A DNA stretch of 8,365 nucleotides, from assembly GCA_021790055.1 (NCBI GenBank), contig JAJYIL010000115.1:1-8365 (forward strand). Reading direction: 5' to 3'. This document shows positions 1 to 6,291 of the stretch, piece by piece. Each line of letters starts with the position of its first letter. Positions within the stretch are counted from its first letter, which is position 1. The translations under genes were made by a program, and so were the position numbers. The stretch is from Bacteroidota bacterium. Its GTDB lineage: Bacteria; Bacteroidota; Ignavibacteria; Ignavibacteriales; Ignavibacteriaceae. The notes under the pieces are model-generated. The model did no database searches and was not told the DNA's origin. It was given only the letters and a program-made list of their open reading frames with translations.

Positions 1-579
1 TTTCTCAGCAAAGTCTTTAGTTTCTTCTTTAAGATGAACTTCAATAGTCGTTCCGCGCTTAAGCTTTTCATCAAGCTCAATAATCTCATAATCACCAAGT
101 CCGTTGGAGCGCCACTCAACAGCGGGCGCATCTTTCTTAAATGACTTTGTCTTTATTACAACTTCTTCAGCTACCATGAACACGGAGTAGAAACCAACGC
201 CGAACTTTCCGATAATGTTGTTAGCATCAGCCTTGTTTTCTTTAAGCTGCTTTAAGAATTCAGCGGAGCCTGACTTTGCTATTGTACCGATGTTAGTAAT
301 CAACTCATCTTTAGTCATTCCAATTCCGGTATCGGAGATAGTGATTAACTTTTTCTTCTCATCAAATTCTATTTTGATTTCGAGAGGTAAATCGCTATCT
401 AATAATTCTGTTCCCTTGGTAGATTCAAACCGTACCTTATCCAACGCATCGGATGCGTTCGAGATAAGTTCGCGTAAGAATATTTCTCTGCTTGTGTAAA
501 GTGAATGAACAAGAATATCGAGAAGCTGTTTTACTTCAGCTTTGAATTCATATTTTGCTGCTGCTGTTTCTGCACTCAT
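1..579 (-). CDS. htpG: Molecular chaperone HtpG (Hsp90), N-terminal part, cut by the window edge
   Basis: Bacterial Hsp90 is a cytosolic ATP-dependent chaperone that acts late in folding, usually with DnaK/DnaJ. The 193 codons seen here cover most of the N-terminal GHKL ATPase domain. The visible motifs are ELISNASDAL (residues 37-46, with catalytic Glu37 and Mg-binding Asn41), DTGIGM (83-88), GTIAKSG (98-104, ATP lid) and GKFGVGFYS (124-132). The reading frame is open to base 1, so the middle and C-terminal domains lie outside. The ATG at 579-577 is chosen because an AGGAG Shine-Dalgarno sits seven bases upstream on the minus strand (bases 587-591) and the protein starts just before the usual family start of homology. 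The gap to the upstream cbpA-like gene is only about 19 bases, so the two are very probably co-transcribed. The identification is secure; only the truncation by the window is notable. Confidence 0.97.
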   Translation of the reverse strand, partial: MSAETAAAKYEFKAEVKQLLDILVHSLYTSREIFLRELISNASDALDKVRFESTKGTELLDSDLPLEIKIEFDEKKKLITISDTGIGMTKDELITNIGTIAKSGSAEFLKQLKENKADANNIIGKFGVGFYSVFMVAEEVVIKTKSFKKDAPAVEWRSNGLGDYEIIELDEKLKRGTTIEVHLKEETKDFAEK

Positions 580-598
580 TTATTTACTCCTTTTGTTT

Positions 599-1543
599 TT
601 ATTTTCTTAATTCAGCTAATTTTTCAAATAATTTCTTTTCTTCTTTAGAAAGCTTTTTGGGAATCTGAACGAGAATTCTAACATACAAATCACCTTTGTC
701 ATTTACATTACCGCTGCGCGGCATGCCTATCTTTTTAAGTTTGAGAAGCTTGCCGTTGTCGGTTTCCTTCGGGATAATAATATTTATTTTTTTATTATCA
801 AGAGTTTGAATTTGAACATTGCCGCCTAAAACAGCGGTGTACAAATCGACATCAAGATTATAATATAAATCGTCACCTTTAACTTCATAGAAAGGATGTT
901 CAATTATATGGATGTTGAGATAGAGATCTCCGTTTGCACCTCCGCGGTTTCCCGGTGCGCCTATATTACGCAGCCGAAGCTTCTTCCCGTCATGAGTTCC
1001 CGGTTCAATATTTACTTTAATGGTTTTTCCATTCACGGTAAACTGTTTTTGAACACCGTTGAATGCTTCTTCAAGAGTAAGATTGAGATTTGCTTCTAAG
1101 TCCGAGCCTTTACTTGCTTGAGCCTGAGAAAATGGATTACCGGCAGAACGCTGTCTTGAATGACCGCCGAAAAAGCTTTCGAAGAAATCTGAGAAGCCGC
1201 CTATGTTGCCGAACAAATCTCCGATGTCTCCCTGGTATTGATATGAGCCGCCGCTTCCGTCTCTATTGTATTGAGAGAAGATATCATTCATACCATTTGC
1301 GCCGCCGGCATGTTGGTACTGCTTCCAGTTTGAACCAAGCTGGTCATATTTTTTTCTTTTATCGGGGTCGCTTAATACTTCATTTGCTTCGGTGATTTCT
1401 TTAAATTTTTCTTCGGAAGATTTATCACCAGGATTTCTATCCGGATGAAATTTCATTGCGAGCTTGCGGTAAGCTTTTTTTATCTCTTCCTGAGTCGCGT
1501 CTTTTTCAATGCCAAGAGTTTTGTAATAATCTTTGTATTCCAT
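599..1543 (-). CDS. cbpA: DnaJ/CbpA-type Hsp40 co-chaperone (type II, no zinc finger)
   Basis: This 314-residue Hsp40 stimulates DnaK ATPase activity and delivers unfolded clients. The J domain spans about residues 4-68 and carries the essential HPD triad at 33-35. A Gly/Phe/Ser/Gln-rich linker follows (about 79-145, with repeated GG and FF), then two beta-sandwich substrate-binding domains (about 147-222 and 223-298). There is no CxxCxGxG zinc region, and in fact no cysteine at all. That makes it the CbpA/DnaJ-B type rather than canonical DnaJ; E. coli CbpA is of similar length (306). The ATG at 1543 gives a standard J-domain start (MEYKDYYKTLGI), although I see no clear Shine-Dalgarno in front of it. 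It lies between hsp20 upstream and htpG downstream on the same strand. The family call is firm. The symbol cbpA is by architecture, and some annotations would say dnaJ. Confidence 0.93.
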   Translation of the reverse strand: MEYKDYYKTLGIEKDATQEEIKKAYRKLAMKFHPDRNPGDKSSEEKFKEITEANEVLSDPDKRKKYDQLGSNWKQYQHAGGANGMNDIFSQYNRDGSGGSYQYQGDIGDLFGNIGGFSDFFESFFGGHSRQRSAGNPFSQAQASKGSDLEANLNLTLEEAFNGVQKQFTVNGKTIKVNIEPGTHDGKKLRLRNIGAPGNRGGANGDLYLNIHIIEHPFYEVKGDDLYYNLDVDLYTAVLGGNVQIQTLDNKKINIIIPKETDNGKLLKLKKIGMPRSGNVNDKGDLYVRILVQIPKKLSKEEKKLFEKLAELRK

Positions 1544-1627
1544 TTAGTAATTTGATCTTTAGTTAGAAAGAACCAAAAAGAAATTCAATTGTTTAATTTA
1601 TTATTAAATATAATAGAAATAAATGAA

Positions 1628-1652
1628 AAGGGTAACTGAAGCAGCTACCCTT
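1628..1652 (-). terminator. Hairpin after hsp20, possible intrinsic terminator or processing site
   Basis: Read on the minus strand, AAGGGTAGCTG and CAGTTACCCTT form an 11-bp stem with a three-base CTT loop. One G-U wobble occurs on this strand; on the plus strand the same position is an A-C mismatch, so the structure favours minus-strand RNA. It is followed by TTCATTTATTT, which is U-rich but not a pure U run. It lies 40 bases past the hsp20 stop and about 85 bases before the cbpA-like start. It could terminate hsp20 transcripts or attenuate read-through so that Hsp20 exceeds the downstream chaperones. Confidence 0.6.
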
Positions 1653-1691
1653 CTCAATTTTCTTCCAAAAGCAAGAGCCTAAAAAGAGGAA

Positions 1692-2153
1692 TTATTTTAC
1701 CTTAATAGGTATTTCCTTCGGCTTTGCTTCTTCAGCTTTTGGTACTGTAATAATTAACTGCCCATCTTTGAATTCAGCGTCAATCTTATCTTCCCTAATT
1801 TTGTTGGGTAAAGTGAATGACCTGAAATACTTTCCGTAAGCTCTTTCCATGCGATGGAACTTAGCATCCTTAGTATCTTTCTCCAGCTTACGTTCTCCGC
1901 TTATGTTCAGCATACCATCAGTAAAAGAGATTTTGACGTCATCTTTGCTGACACCGGGAAGATCGAGCTTTAGTACAAAATTATCTTTATCTTCAGAAAT
2001 GTCAGTCAAAGGCATCCAAACCGCATTTTCGTATTCTTCCAAATCGGAAGAATCCATTAAGCCGAATCTGCTACCGAGAGAATTAAACATTTTGTTAAAC
2101 TCACGTTCAACATTTAACAGCTCACGAGCAGGATTCCATTTTGTCATTGCCAT
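1692..2153 (-). CDS. Small heat-shock protein, Hsp20/alpha-crystallin family
   Basis: This is an ATP-independent holdase that binds unfolding proteins under stress and passes them to DnaK/Hsp40. The 153 residues include an N-terminal arm (1-45) and the alpha-crystallin domain (about 46-139). Family landmarks are DLPGV (64-68), GKYFRSFTLP (107-116) and AEFKDGQL (126-133), close to the classic A-x-x-x-x-G-x-L motif. The C-terminal I-x-I anchor is present as IPI (148-150), so oligomer assembly should be intact. The start at 2153 is fixed by a very strong Shine-Dalgarno, GGAAGGAGG on the minus strand (bases 2170-2162), eight bases upstream. It heads the minus-strand chaperone run hsp20, cbpA-like, htpG, and is divergent from mnmE. 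I found neither a CIRCE operator nor a convincing promoter upstream. Length and domain content are normal for the family. Confidence 0.96.
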   Translation of the reverse strand: MAMTKWNPARELLNVEREFNKMFNSLGSRFGLMDSSDLEEYENAVWMPLTDISEDKDNFVLKLDLPGVSKDDVKISFTDGMLNISGERKLEKDTKDAKFHRMERAYGKYFRSFTLPNKIREDKIDAEFKDGQLIITVPKAEEAKPKEIPIKVK

Positions 2154-2425
2154 ATTAGCATCCTCCTTCCAATAGATGAATTAGTTAGTAAAATATTTTT
2201 TAATTATTTACATTTAGAAGTTCATAAGTAACCCAACAAGTAATATGCCGTTATTAGAAATTCCTATAAGACATTGTAATAAAATGAATTATGGCAATTA
2301 AGCGGGATATAAAAAGCTGCGTCAAACTGGCGGAATTATTGCCGAAAAAACAAACGTATGTAAGCTTTTGGCATCCGGTTAGGAAGAATTGTCAGACTAT
2401 TAGTATTCGGGTTAGAAGCTTATTA

Positions 2426-2458
2426 GAACGTTTTCAAGACGTTTTCAGAACGTTTTCA
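2426..2458 (+). repeat. Three tandem 11-bp repeats with core ACGTTTTCA
   Basis: The units are GAACGTTTTCA (2426-2436), AGACGTTTTCA (2437-2447) and GAACGTTTTCA (2448-2458), followed by a partial GAACA. All share ACGTTTTCA. The 11-bp period is close to one helical turn, so repeated protein contacts on one DNA face are possible. The repeats lie about 130 bases upstream of the mnmE start. No binding protein is known to me for this motif. Confidence 0.75.
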
Positions 2459-2534
2459 GAACACAAAAGAAATACGGAAGATAAAGGGAGGAAATGTAAT
2501 TAAGTAATTTAAGGAATTCCAAGAAAAAGTACAA

Positions 2535-2565
2535 TTGAGATTCCAAATAATATTATATATGTTTG
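2535..2565 (+). promoter_or_regulatory. Candidate Bacteroidota-type promoter of mnmE
   Basis: TTG at 2535-2537 (-33 element) is followed after 20 bases by TATGTTTG at 2558-2565. This matches the TTG-N19-20-TAnnTTTG consensus used by the primary sigma factor of Bacteroidota. A start site near 2570-2573 would give a leader of roughly 15 bases before the mnmE ATG, which has no Shine-Dalgarno, also common in that group. The match is by eye only. Confidence 0.45.
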
Positions 2566-2586
2566 CAAGTTTAGATTTTAAAATTT

Positions 2587-3963
2587 ATGACATCAAGATT
2601 TCAGCAAGTGGAAGCATTCACTGAAGATACGATTGTCGCCTTAGCTACGCCTCCCGGAATTGGTGCAATTTCAGTTATTCGTATAAGCGGTTCAAAATCT
2701 ATTGAATCTGTTGATTCAATATTTGAAGGAAAGACAAAGCTTATTAATTCCCAGACACATACGATTCATTATGGTAAGATTAGAAGCAATAATGAGCTGA
2801 TTGATGATGTGCTTGTCTCCATATTTAGGAGCCCGAACTCATATACCGGAGAAGACAGTGCAGAAATAAGCATACACGGCAGTCCGATAATTGCAAAGAA
2901 AATTACAGAGCTGCTGCTGAAAAGAGATATAAGATTAGCCGAACCCGGAGAATTTACAAAGAGAGCATTTTTAAATAACAGAATCGACTTAGCCCAGGCA
3001 GAAGCCGTTGCAGATGTAATTAATTCCAGGACGGAAACTTCATTGAAGGGAGCGCGCAACCAATTAGACGGAATGCTGTCGCAAAAAGTAAATGAACTCA
3101 GAAGCTCATTAGTCAATGCGTCTTCTTTTGTTGAATTAGGATTGGACTTTGCAGAAGAGGATATAGAGTTTGTAAATAATGATGAGCTAATAAAAAGAAT
3201 AGAATTCATTCAATATGAAATTGACAAGCTATTAACGACATATTCATTTGGTAAGCTGGTTAGAGATGGTGTAAATGTTGCATTAGCCGGGCAGCCTAAC
3301 GTAGGCAAATCTTCAATATTGAATTACATTTTAAGAGAATCGAGAGCAATTGTAAGCAGAATACCCGGGACCACACGAGATGTAATAAGAGAAGAAGTTA
3401 CGATAGACGGAATATTGTTCCGGCTTTTCGACACAGCAGGTATAAGGTACTCAAATGACGAAATTGAAGCAGAAGGTATATCACGAAGCAGGCAAGCTAT
3501 TAAAGATGCCGATATTGTTATTTTTATTTCTGATATTGAACAGCCGACGGACTATGATTTATTAGAAGAGATTTTATTAATTACTTCTGAAGAAAAAGTC
3601 ATAAAAGTATTAAATAAAATCGATCTCCAGCATAATATCAAATTTGAAGCCGATGTAAATATCTCAGCATTGACAGGCGAAGGCATGGAAAGCTTATTTT
3701 TTAAATTGAAGGAAACTGCGTTAGGAAATTCTGTTTATAGTGAAAAGACAGCAATTGTATCGAATCTGAGGCACTATCAATGTTTGAAGAAAGCTAAGTA
3801 TTATTTAATAAAAGCAAAAGATACCATTATCAACAATTTGAGCGGTGAATTTATTTCTGTTGATTTAAGGAACGCGGAAAACAGCTTAGGCGAAATAATA
3901 GGCTCGGTAACGAGTGACGACATTTTGAATAATATATTTCAAAAATTCTGTATAGGAAAATGA
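2587..3963 (+). CDS. mnmE: tRNA-U34 modification GTPase MnmE (TrmE)
   Basis: With MnmG, MnmE forms the complex that installs the 5-carboxymethylaminomethyl group on wobble uridine 34 of tRNAs reading NNA/NNG codons, using methylene-tetrahydrofolate, glycine or ammonium, FAD and GTP. The 458 residues match the usual length (E. coli 454). The N-terminal folate-binding dimerisation domain is about 1-125 (TIVALATPPGIGAISVIRISG near 15-35). A helical domain follows, with an inserted Ras-like G domain: GQPNVGKS (235-242), TTRD (262-265), DTAG (282-285) and NKID (343-346). The C-terminal CIGK (455-458) holds the catalytic cysteine motif. All key residues are present. The start at 2587 lacks a Shine-Dalgarno, but the promoter candidate and frame support it; the ten or so residues before the conserved TIVALATPPG are slightly more than in E. 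coli. Its partner mnmG lies 426 bases downstream, beyond two parS-like sites. Confidence 0.97.
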   Translation: MTSRFQQVEAFTEDTIVALATPPGIGAISVIRISGSKSIESVDSIFEGKTKLINSQTHTIHYGKIRSNNELIDDVLVSIFRSPNSYTGEDSAEISIHGSPIIAKKITELLLKRDIRLAEPGEFTKRAFLNNRIDLAQAEAVADVINSRTETSLKGARNQLDGMLSQKVNELRSSLVNASSFVELGLDFAEEDIEFVNNDELIKRIEFIQYEIDKLLTTYSFGKLVRDGVNVALAGQPNVGKSSILNYILRESRAIVSRIPGTTRDVIREEVTIDGILFRLFDTAGIRYSNDEIEAEGISRSRQAIKDADIVIFISDIEQPTDYDLLEEILLITSEEKVIKVLNKIDLQHNIKFEADVNISALTGEGMESLFFKLKETALGNSVYSEKTAIVSNLRHYQCLKKAKYYLIKAKDTIINNLSGEFISVDLRNAENSLGEIIGSVTSDDILNNIFQKFCIGK

Positions 3964-3986
3964 AAGAATATTGTGCAGGGGCACCG

Positions 3987-4000
3987 GTTCCACGTGGAAC
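3987..4000. promoter_or_regulatory. parS: parS-like ParB (Spo0J) binding site 1
   Basis: GTTCCACGTGGAAC is a perfect 14-bp palindrome identical to the core of chromosomal parS (consensus TGTTNCACGTGNAACA, as known from Pseudomonas and Bacillus). The outer T/A pair is replaced by G and G here. ParB nucleates on parS, spreads, and works with ParA and SMC to separate replicated origins. It lies 23 bases past the mnmE stop in non-coding DNA, where chromosomal parS sites are often found near mnmG/rsmG. No parA or parB gene is in the window. Confidence 0.82.
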
Positions 4001-4108
4001 GAATTTGGTAGTTGGAGGTCGGTATTTGGTTGTTGGTTTTAGGTATCCGTTCACAAAAGTTTTGCAAGATGAATTTAAGATTGGGCTGAGAGTCAAGTTT
4101 TAATTTGA

Positions 4109-4122
4109 GTTCCACGTGGAAC
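4109..4122. promoter_or_regulatory. parS: parS-like ParB (Spo0J) binding site 2
   Basis: This is a second perfect copy of GTTCCACGTGGAAC, 122 bp centre to centre from the first. The flank shared by the two sites, CCGG, lies on the left of site 1 and on the right of site 2. The pair therefore reads as an inverted repeat of CCGGTTCCACGTGGAAC. Two copies of a 14-bp palindrome in one short gap are not expected by chance, which strengthens both calls. Confidence 0.82.
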
Positions 4123-4389
4123 CGGAAAATTTTGAATAGAAGGTTTGATTAAGAGTTAAGGTATGAAAAATAGGAAAATTTATCCGGTTTTTTGACCTCA
4201 TCCATAGGCTTGTAAACTAAATTCCTTATCCTTATTAAGGAGAAGGGACTTTTAAAGCCCCCGGCAAGGATGGAGATTAGGACGAAACGCCTTTATGCAG
4301 AAATTTTAAGCAGTGAAATTTGGCGCAATGGGTTATGATAATTTTCAAATTAAATTTTTGGAATATGGAAGTATCTTTGTAATAATATT

Positions 4390-5409
4390 ATGAAAAGATT
4401 TGATGTAATAGTTGTAGGGGCTGGACATGCCGGGATAGAAGCAGCATGTGCAGCAGCGAATATGGGCTGCCAGGTAGGATTGGTCACTATGGACAAGAAT
4501 GCTGTTGGAAGGATGTCCTGTAATCCAGCGGTTGGAGGTACAGCAAAAGGACACTTAGTAAGAGAAATTGATGCGCTTGGCGGAATGATGGGCATAATTG
4601 CAGACAGGACGGGAATACAGTTCAGGATGCTTAACAAATCCAAAGGTCCGGCTGTTTGGTCACCGAGATGCCAATCGGACAGGAAGCTGTATTCCGAAGA
4701 GGCATACGAAGTTGTATCTTCCACATCTAATCTTGAAATTATAGAAGCATCGGTAACCGACATCTTAACAGAAAATAATAAAGTCTTAGGTGTTATTACT
4801 TCTGACGGTGCTCAAATTATGTGTTTGGCACTTGTACTTTCGGCTGGGACTTTTTTAAATGGGCTTATGCATACCGGAATGAAATCAACAAGCGGCGGAA
4901 GGTATGGCGAACAGCCAGCAGTCGGAGTTACGCAGGCGTTAATCAATTTGGGATTTGAATCGGGAAGGTTGAAGACCGGAACGCCGCCGAGGATAAAGAA
5001 AGATACTATTAACTGGGATGTACTGGAAGAGCAGCCGGGAGATGAGAATCCGCAGCCGTTTTCACATCAGACAAATTTAAATGAATTTCCTTATTTGCCG
5101 CAGATGAGCTGCTATATAACTTATACAGACGAGACAGTTCATAAAGTTCTGGAAAAAGGATTTAATGAATCGCCAATGTTTACCGGTAGAATTAAAGGCG
5201 TAGGTCCAAGATACTGTCCTTCCATTGAAGATAAGATTGTGCGCTTTGCTGATAAAAATAGGCATCAGCTTTTCTGCGAACCCGAAGGATTGGACAGTAA
5301 CCAGATTTATCTAAATGGATTCTCTACTTCGCTGCCGGCTGAAATTCAGTTAGAAGCACTTCACAAAATAAAAGGACTTGAAGAAGTTGAAATGGTACGT
5401 CCGGGATAG
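4390..5409 (+). CDS. mnmG: MnmG (GidA) tRNA-U34 modification flavoprotein, part before the in-frame TAG
   Basis: MnmG is the FAD-dependent partner of MnmE. Codons 1-339 include the Rossmann FAD motif GAGHAG (10-15), SCNPAVGG with conserved Cys44 (43-50), and the family signature GPRYCPSIEDK (272-282) with Cys276, matching the two conserved cysteines of E. coli MnmG. Translation then meets TAG at 5407-5409, directly after RPG. The same frame continues through 6276 with the rest of MnmG, so the locus is one gene of about 625 family-equivalent residues (E. coli 629) interrupted once. If translation stops here, the product lacks the end of the FAD domain and the whole helical domain that binds MnmE and tRNA, and would very probably be inactive. 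The start ATG at 4390 gives the standard MKxFDVIVVGAGHAG opening; no good Shine-Dalgarno precedes it (GGAAG lies 18 bases off). Whether this is a broken gene, a recoded one or an assembly error cannot be told here. Confidence 0.93.
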   Translation: MKRFDVIVVGAGHAGIEAACAAANMGCQVGLVTMDKNAVGRMSCNPAVGGTAKGHLVREIDALGGMMGIIADRTGIQFRMLNKSKGPAVWSPRCQSDRKLYSEEAYEVVSSTSNLEIIEASVTDILTENNKVLGVITSDGAQIMCLALVLSAGTFLNGLMHTGMKSTSGGRYGEQPAVGVTQALINLGFESGRLKTGTPPRIKKDTINWDVLEEQPGDENPQPFSHQTNLNEFPYLPQMSCYITYTDETVHKVLEKGFNESPMFTGRIKGVGPRYCPSIEDKIVRFADKNRHQLFCEPEGLDSNQIYLNGFSTSLPAEIQLEALHKIKGLEEVEMVRPG

Positions 5410-5415
5410 ATCGGA
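5404..5415 (+). other. Nine-base insertion with amber stop between two GGA codons in mnmG
   Basis: The in-frame codons are GGA (5404-5406), TAG (5407-5409), ATC (5410-5412), GGA (5413-5415), then TAT. MnmG proteins that I know read RPGYAxEYDyF without interruption, so TAG-ATC-GGA is an extra nine bases. Removing it, or a peptidyl-tRNA-Gly hop from the first GGA to the second, restores RPGYAVEYDFF exactly. The bases can also be read as GGATA-GATC-GGATA, a 5-bp direct repeat around GATC. A weak hairpin (TCCG 5400-5403 with CGGA 5412-5415) would put the stop codon in its loop. Confidence 0.85.
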
Positions 5416-6276
5416 TATGCAGTTGAATATGATTTTTTTCCGCCAAGCCAGGTAGACTTAACATTAGAAACTAAATTGATTGAAGGCTTATACTTTGCCG
5501 GGCAGATTAATGGAACTTCCGGATATGAAGAAGCTGCGGCTCAGGGAATAATTGCAGGTATTAATGCTGCGCTTAAAGTTCAGGGCAAACCGGAGTTTGT
5601 TCTTAAAAGAAGCGAGGCATACATTGGCGTTTTAATAGATGACTTAGTTACCAAATCAACTTATGAGCCTTACAGGATGTTTACATCCAGAGCCGAACAC
5701 AGGCTTCTTTTAAGACAGGACAATGCGGATAGGCGATTGATGAATTATGGTTATCAGCTTGGATTAATTTCCAAAGAGATGAATGATGAGATAGCCAATA
5801 CAGAAAAGAGAATTGTGAAAAGTATAGAGCTGTTTAATGAATTAAAGCTGCATGCGAAAGATATTAATCCTTTTCTTGAATCTAAAGGCTCTCCGGGAAT
5901 CGATTCGGCAGAAACGGTAGCAAAGCTTTGCAGGCGAACTGAATTATCACTTAAAGAGATTATAGGTATTAACGGAACAGAGAATCATCAAGCTGTTCAG
6001 GACTTACTGGCAGATGAAAAGGCGCTGGATCAAGTTGAGATTGAATTAAAGTATGAAGGGTATATTAAGCGCCAAGTAGAGATGGTCAACAGATTAGAAA
6101 GGTATGAAGACACAAAAATTCCTTTAACATTAAACTATTTGACATTAACATCACTTTCAACTGAAGGACGTGAGAAACTTAGCAAAATTAAGCCCCGATC
6201 AATAGGGCAGGCTTCAAGAATATCAGGAGTAACCCCTTCAGATATTGCAGTTTTATTGATATATTTGCGAAACTAA
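5410..6276 (+). CDS. mnmG: MnmG (GidA), part after the in-frame TAG
   Basis: This continues the same frame as the N-terminal part, with no further stop or frameshift until TAA at 6274-6276. It carries the second MnmG signature GQINGTSGYEEAAAQG (codons 371-386, counted from the ATG at 4390), then PYRMFTSRAEHRLLLRQDNAD (about 427-447) and the helical C-terminal domain that contacts MnmE and tRNA. There is no sensible independent start. The first usable codon is TTG at 5476, without a Shine-Dalgarno, already inside the conserved domain (LIEGLYFAGQ). A stand-alone protein is therefore unlikely; the piece makes sense only if the amber codon is bypassed, read through, or absent in reality. Full preservation of this half says the interruption is recent, tolerated by recoding, or artefactual. 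rsmG follows after 15 bases and is probably co-transcribed. Confidence 0.9.
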   Translation: MGYAVEYDFFPPSQVDLTLETKLIEGLYFAGQINGTSGYEEAAAQGIIAGINAALKVQGKPEFVLKRSEAYIGVLIDDLVTKSTYEPYRMFTSRAEHRLLLRQDNADRRLMNYGYQLGLISKEMNDEIANTEKRIVKSIELFNELKLHAKDINPFLESKGSPGIDSAETVAKLCRRTELSLKEIIGINGTENHQAVQDLLADEKALDQVEIELKYEGYIKRQVEMVNRLERYEDTKIPLTLNYLTLTSLSTEGREKLSKIKPRSIGQASRISGVTPSDIAVLLIYLRN

Positions 6277-6291
6277 ATATAAGGATTTCTT

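Larger units (their letters stand above)
2154..2586. other. Divergent hsp20/mnmE intergenic region, no convincing gene
   Basis: This 433-base gap separates hsp20 (minus) from mnmE (plus). It contains the hsp20 Shine-Dalgarno (2162-2170), three tandem 11-bp repeats (2426-2458) and a Bacteroidota-type promoter candidate just before mnmE (2535-2565). A 70-codon open frame at 2291-2503 has no ribosome binding site, no recognisable domain and an unlikely basic composition, so I do not call it a gene. A weak TTACAA-17-TAATAA match on the minus strand could serve hsp20, but it is not strong enough to annotate. Confidence 0.6.
3964..4389. other. mnmE-mnmG intergenic region carrying two parS-like sites
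   Basis: No gene is apparent in these 426 bases. Two ParB-type palindromes (3987-4000 and 4109-4122) bracket a G/T-rich low-complexity stretch (4003-4045, repeated TTGG/GTTGG/GGTAG words). Further on there is a degenerate CCTCATCC...GGATGGAGATTAGG segment (about 4196-4281). Inside it lies a small hairpin, TCCTTA and TAAGGA around a 7-base loop, with no U tract. Just before mnmG, TATCTTTG (4372-4379) resembles a -7 element of Bacteroidota promoters, but no -33 TTG is at the right distance, so I do not assign a promoter. Confidence 0.6.

Noticed and set aside
2154..2175. CIRCE (HrcA) operator before hsp20
   Set aside because: Only one half resembles TTAGCACTC (TTAGCATCC) and no GAGTGCTAA-like partner lies nine bases away.
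2291..2503. 70-codon open frame between hsp20 and mnmE
   Set aside because: No Shine-Dalgarno, no recognisable domain, unlikely composition, and its end is made of the 11-bp repeats; probably fortuitous.
4372..4379. TATCTTTG as the mnmG promoter -7 element
   Set aside because: No -33 TTG at 19-20 bases upstream, and it would leave almost no leader; too weak to call.
5407..5409. TAG read as a sense codon (reassigned amber or pyrrolysine)
   Set aside because: rsmG ends with TAG followed two codons later by another TAG, so TAG is a stop here. MnmG is not a pyrrolysine protein, and the residue would fall in an extra, non-family segment.
5476..6276. Independent gene starting at TTG 5476
   Set aside because: No ribosome binding site, and the start lies inside a conserved MnmG domain; it is the tail of mnmG.
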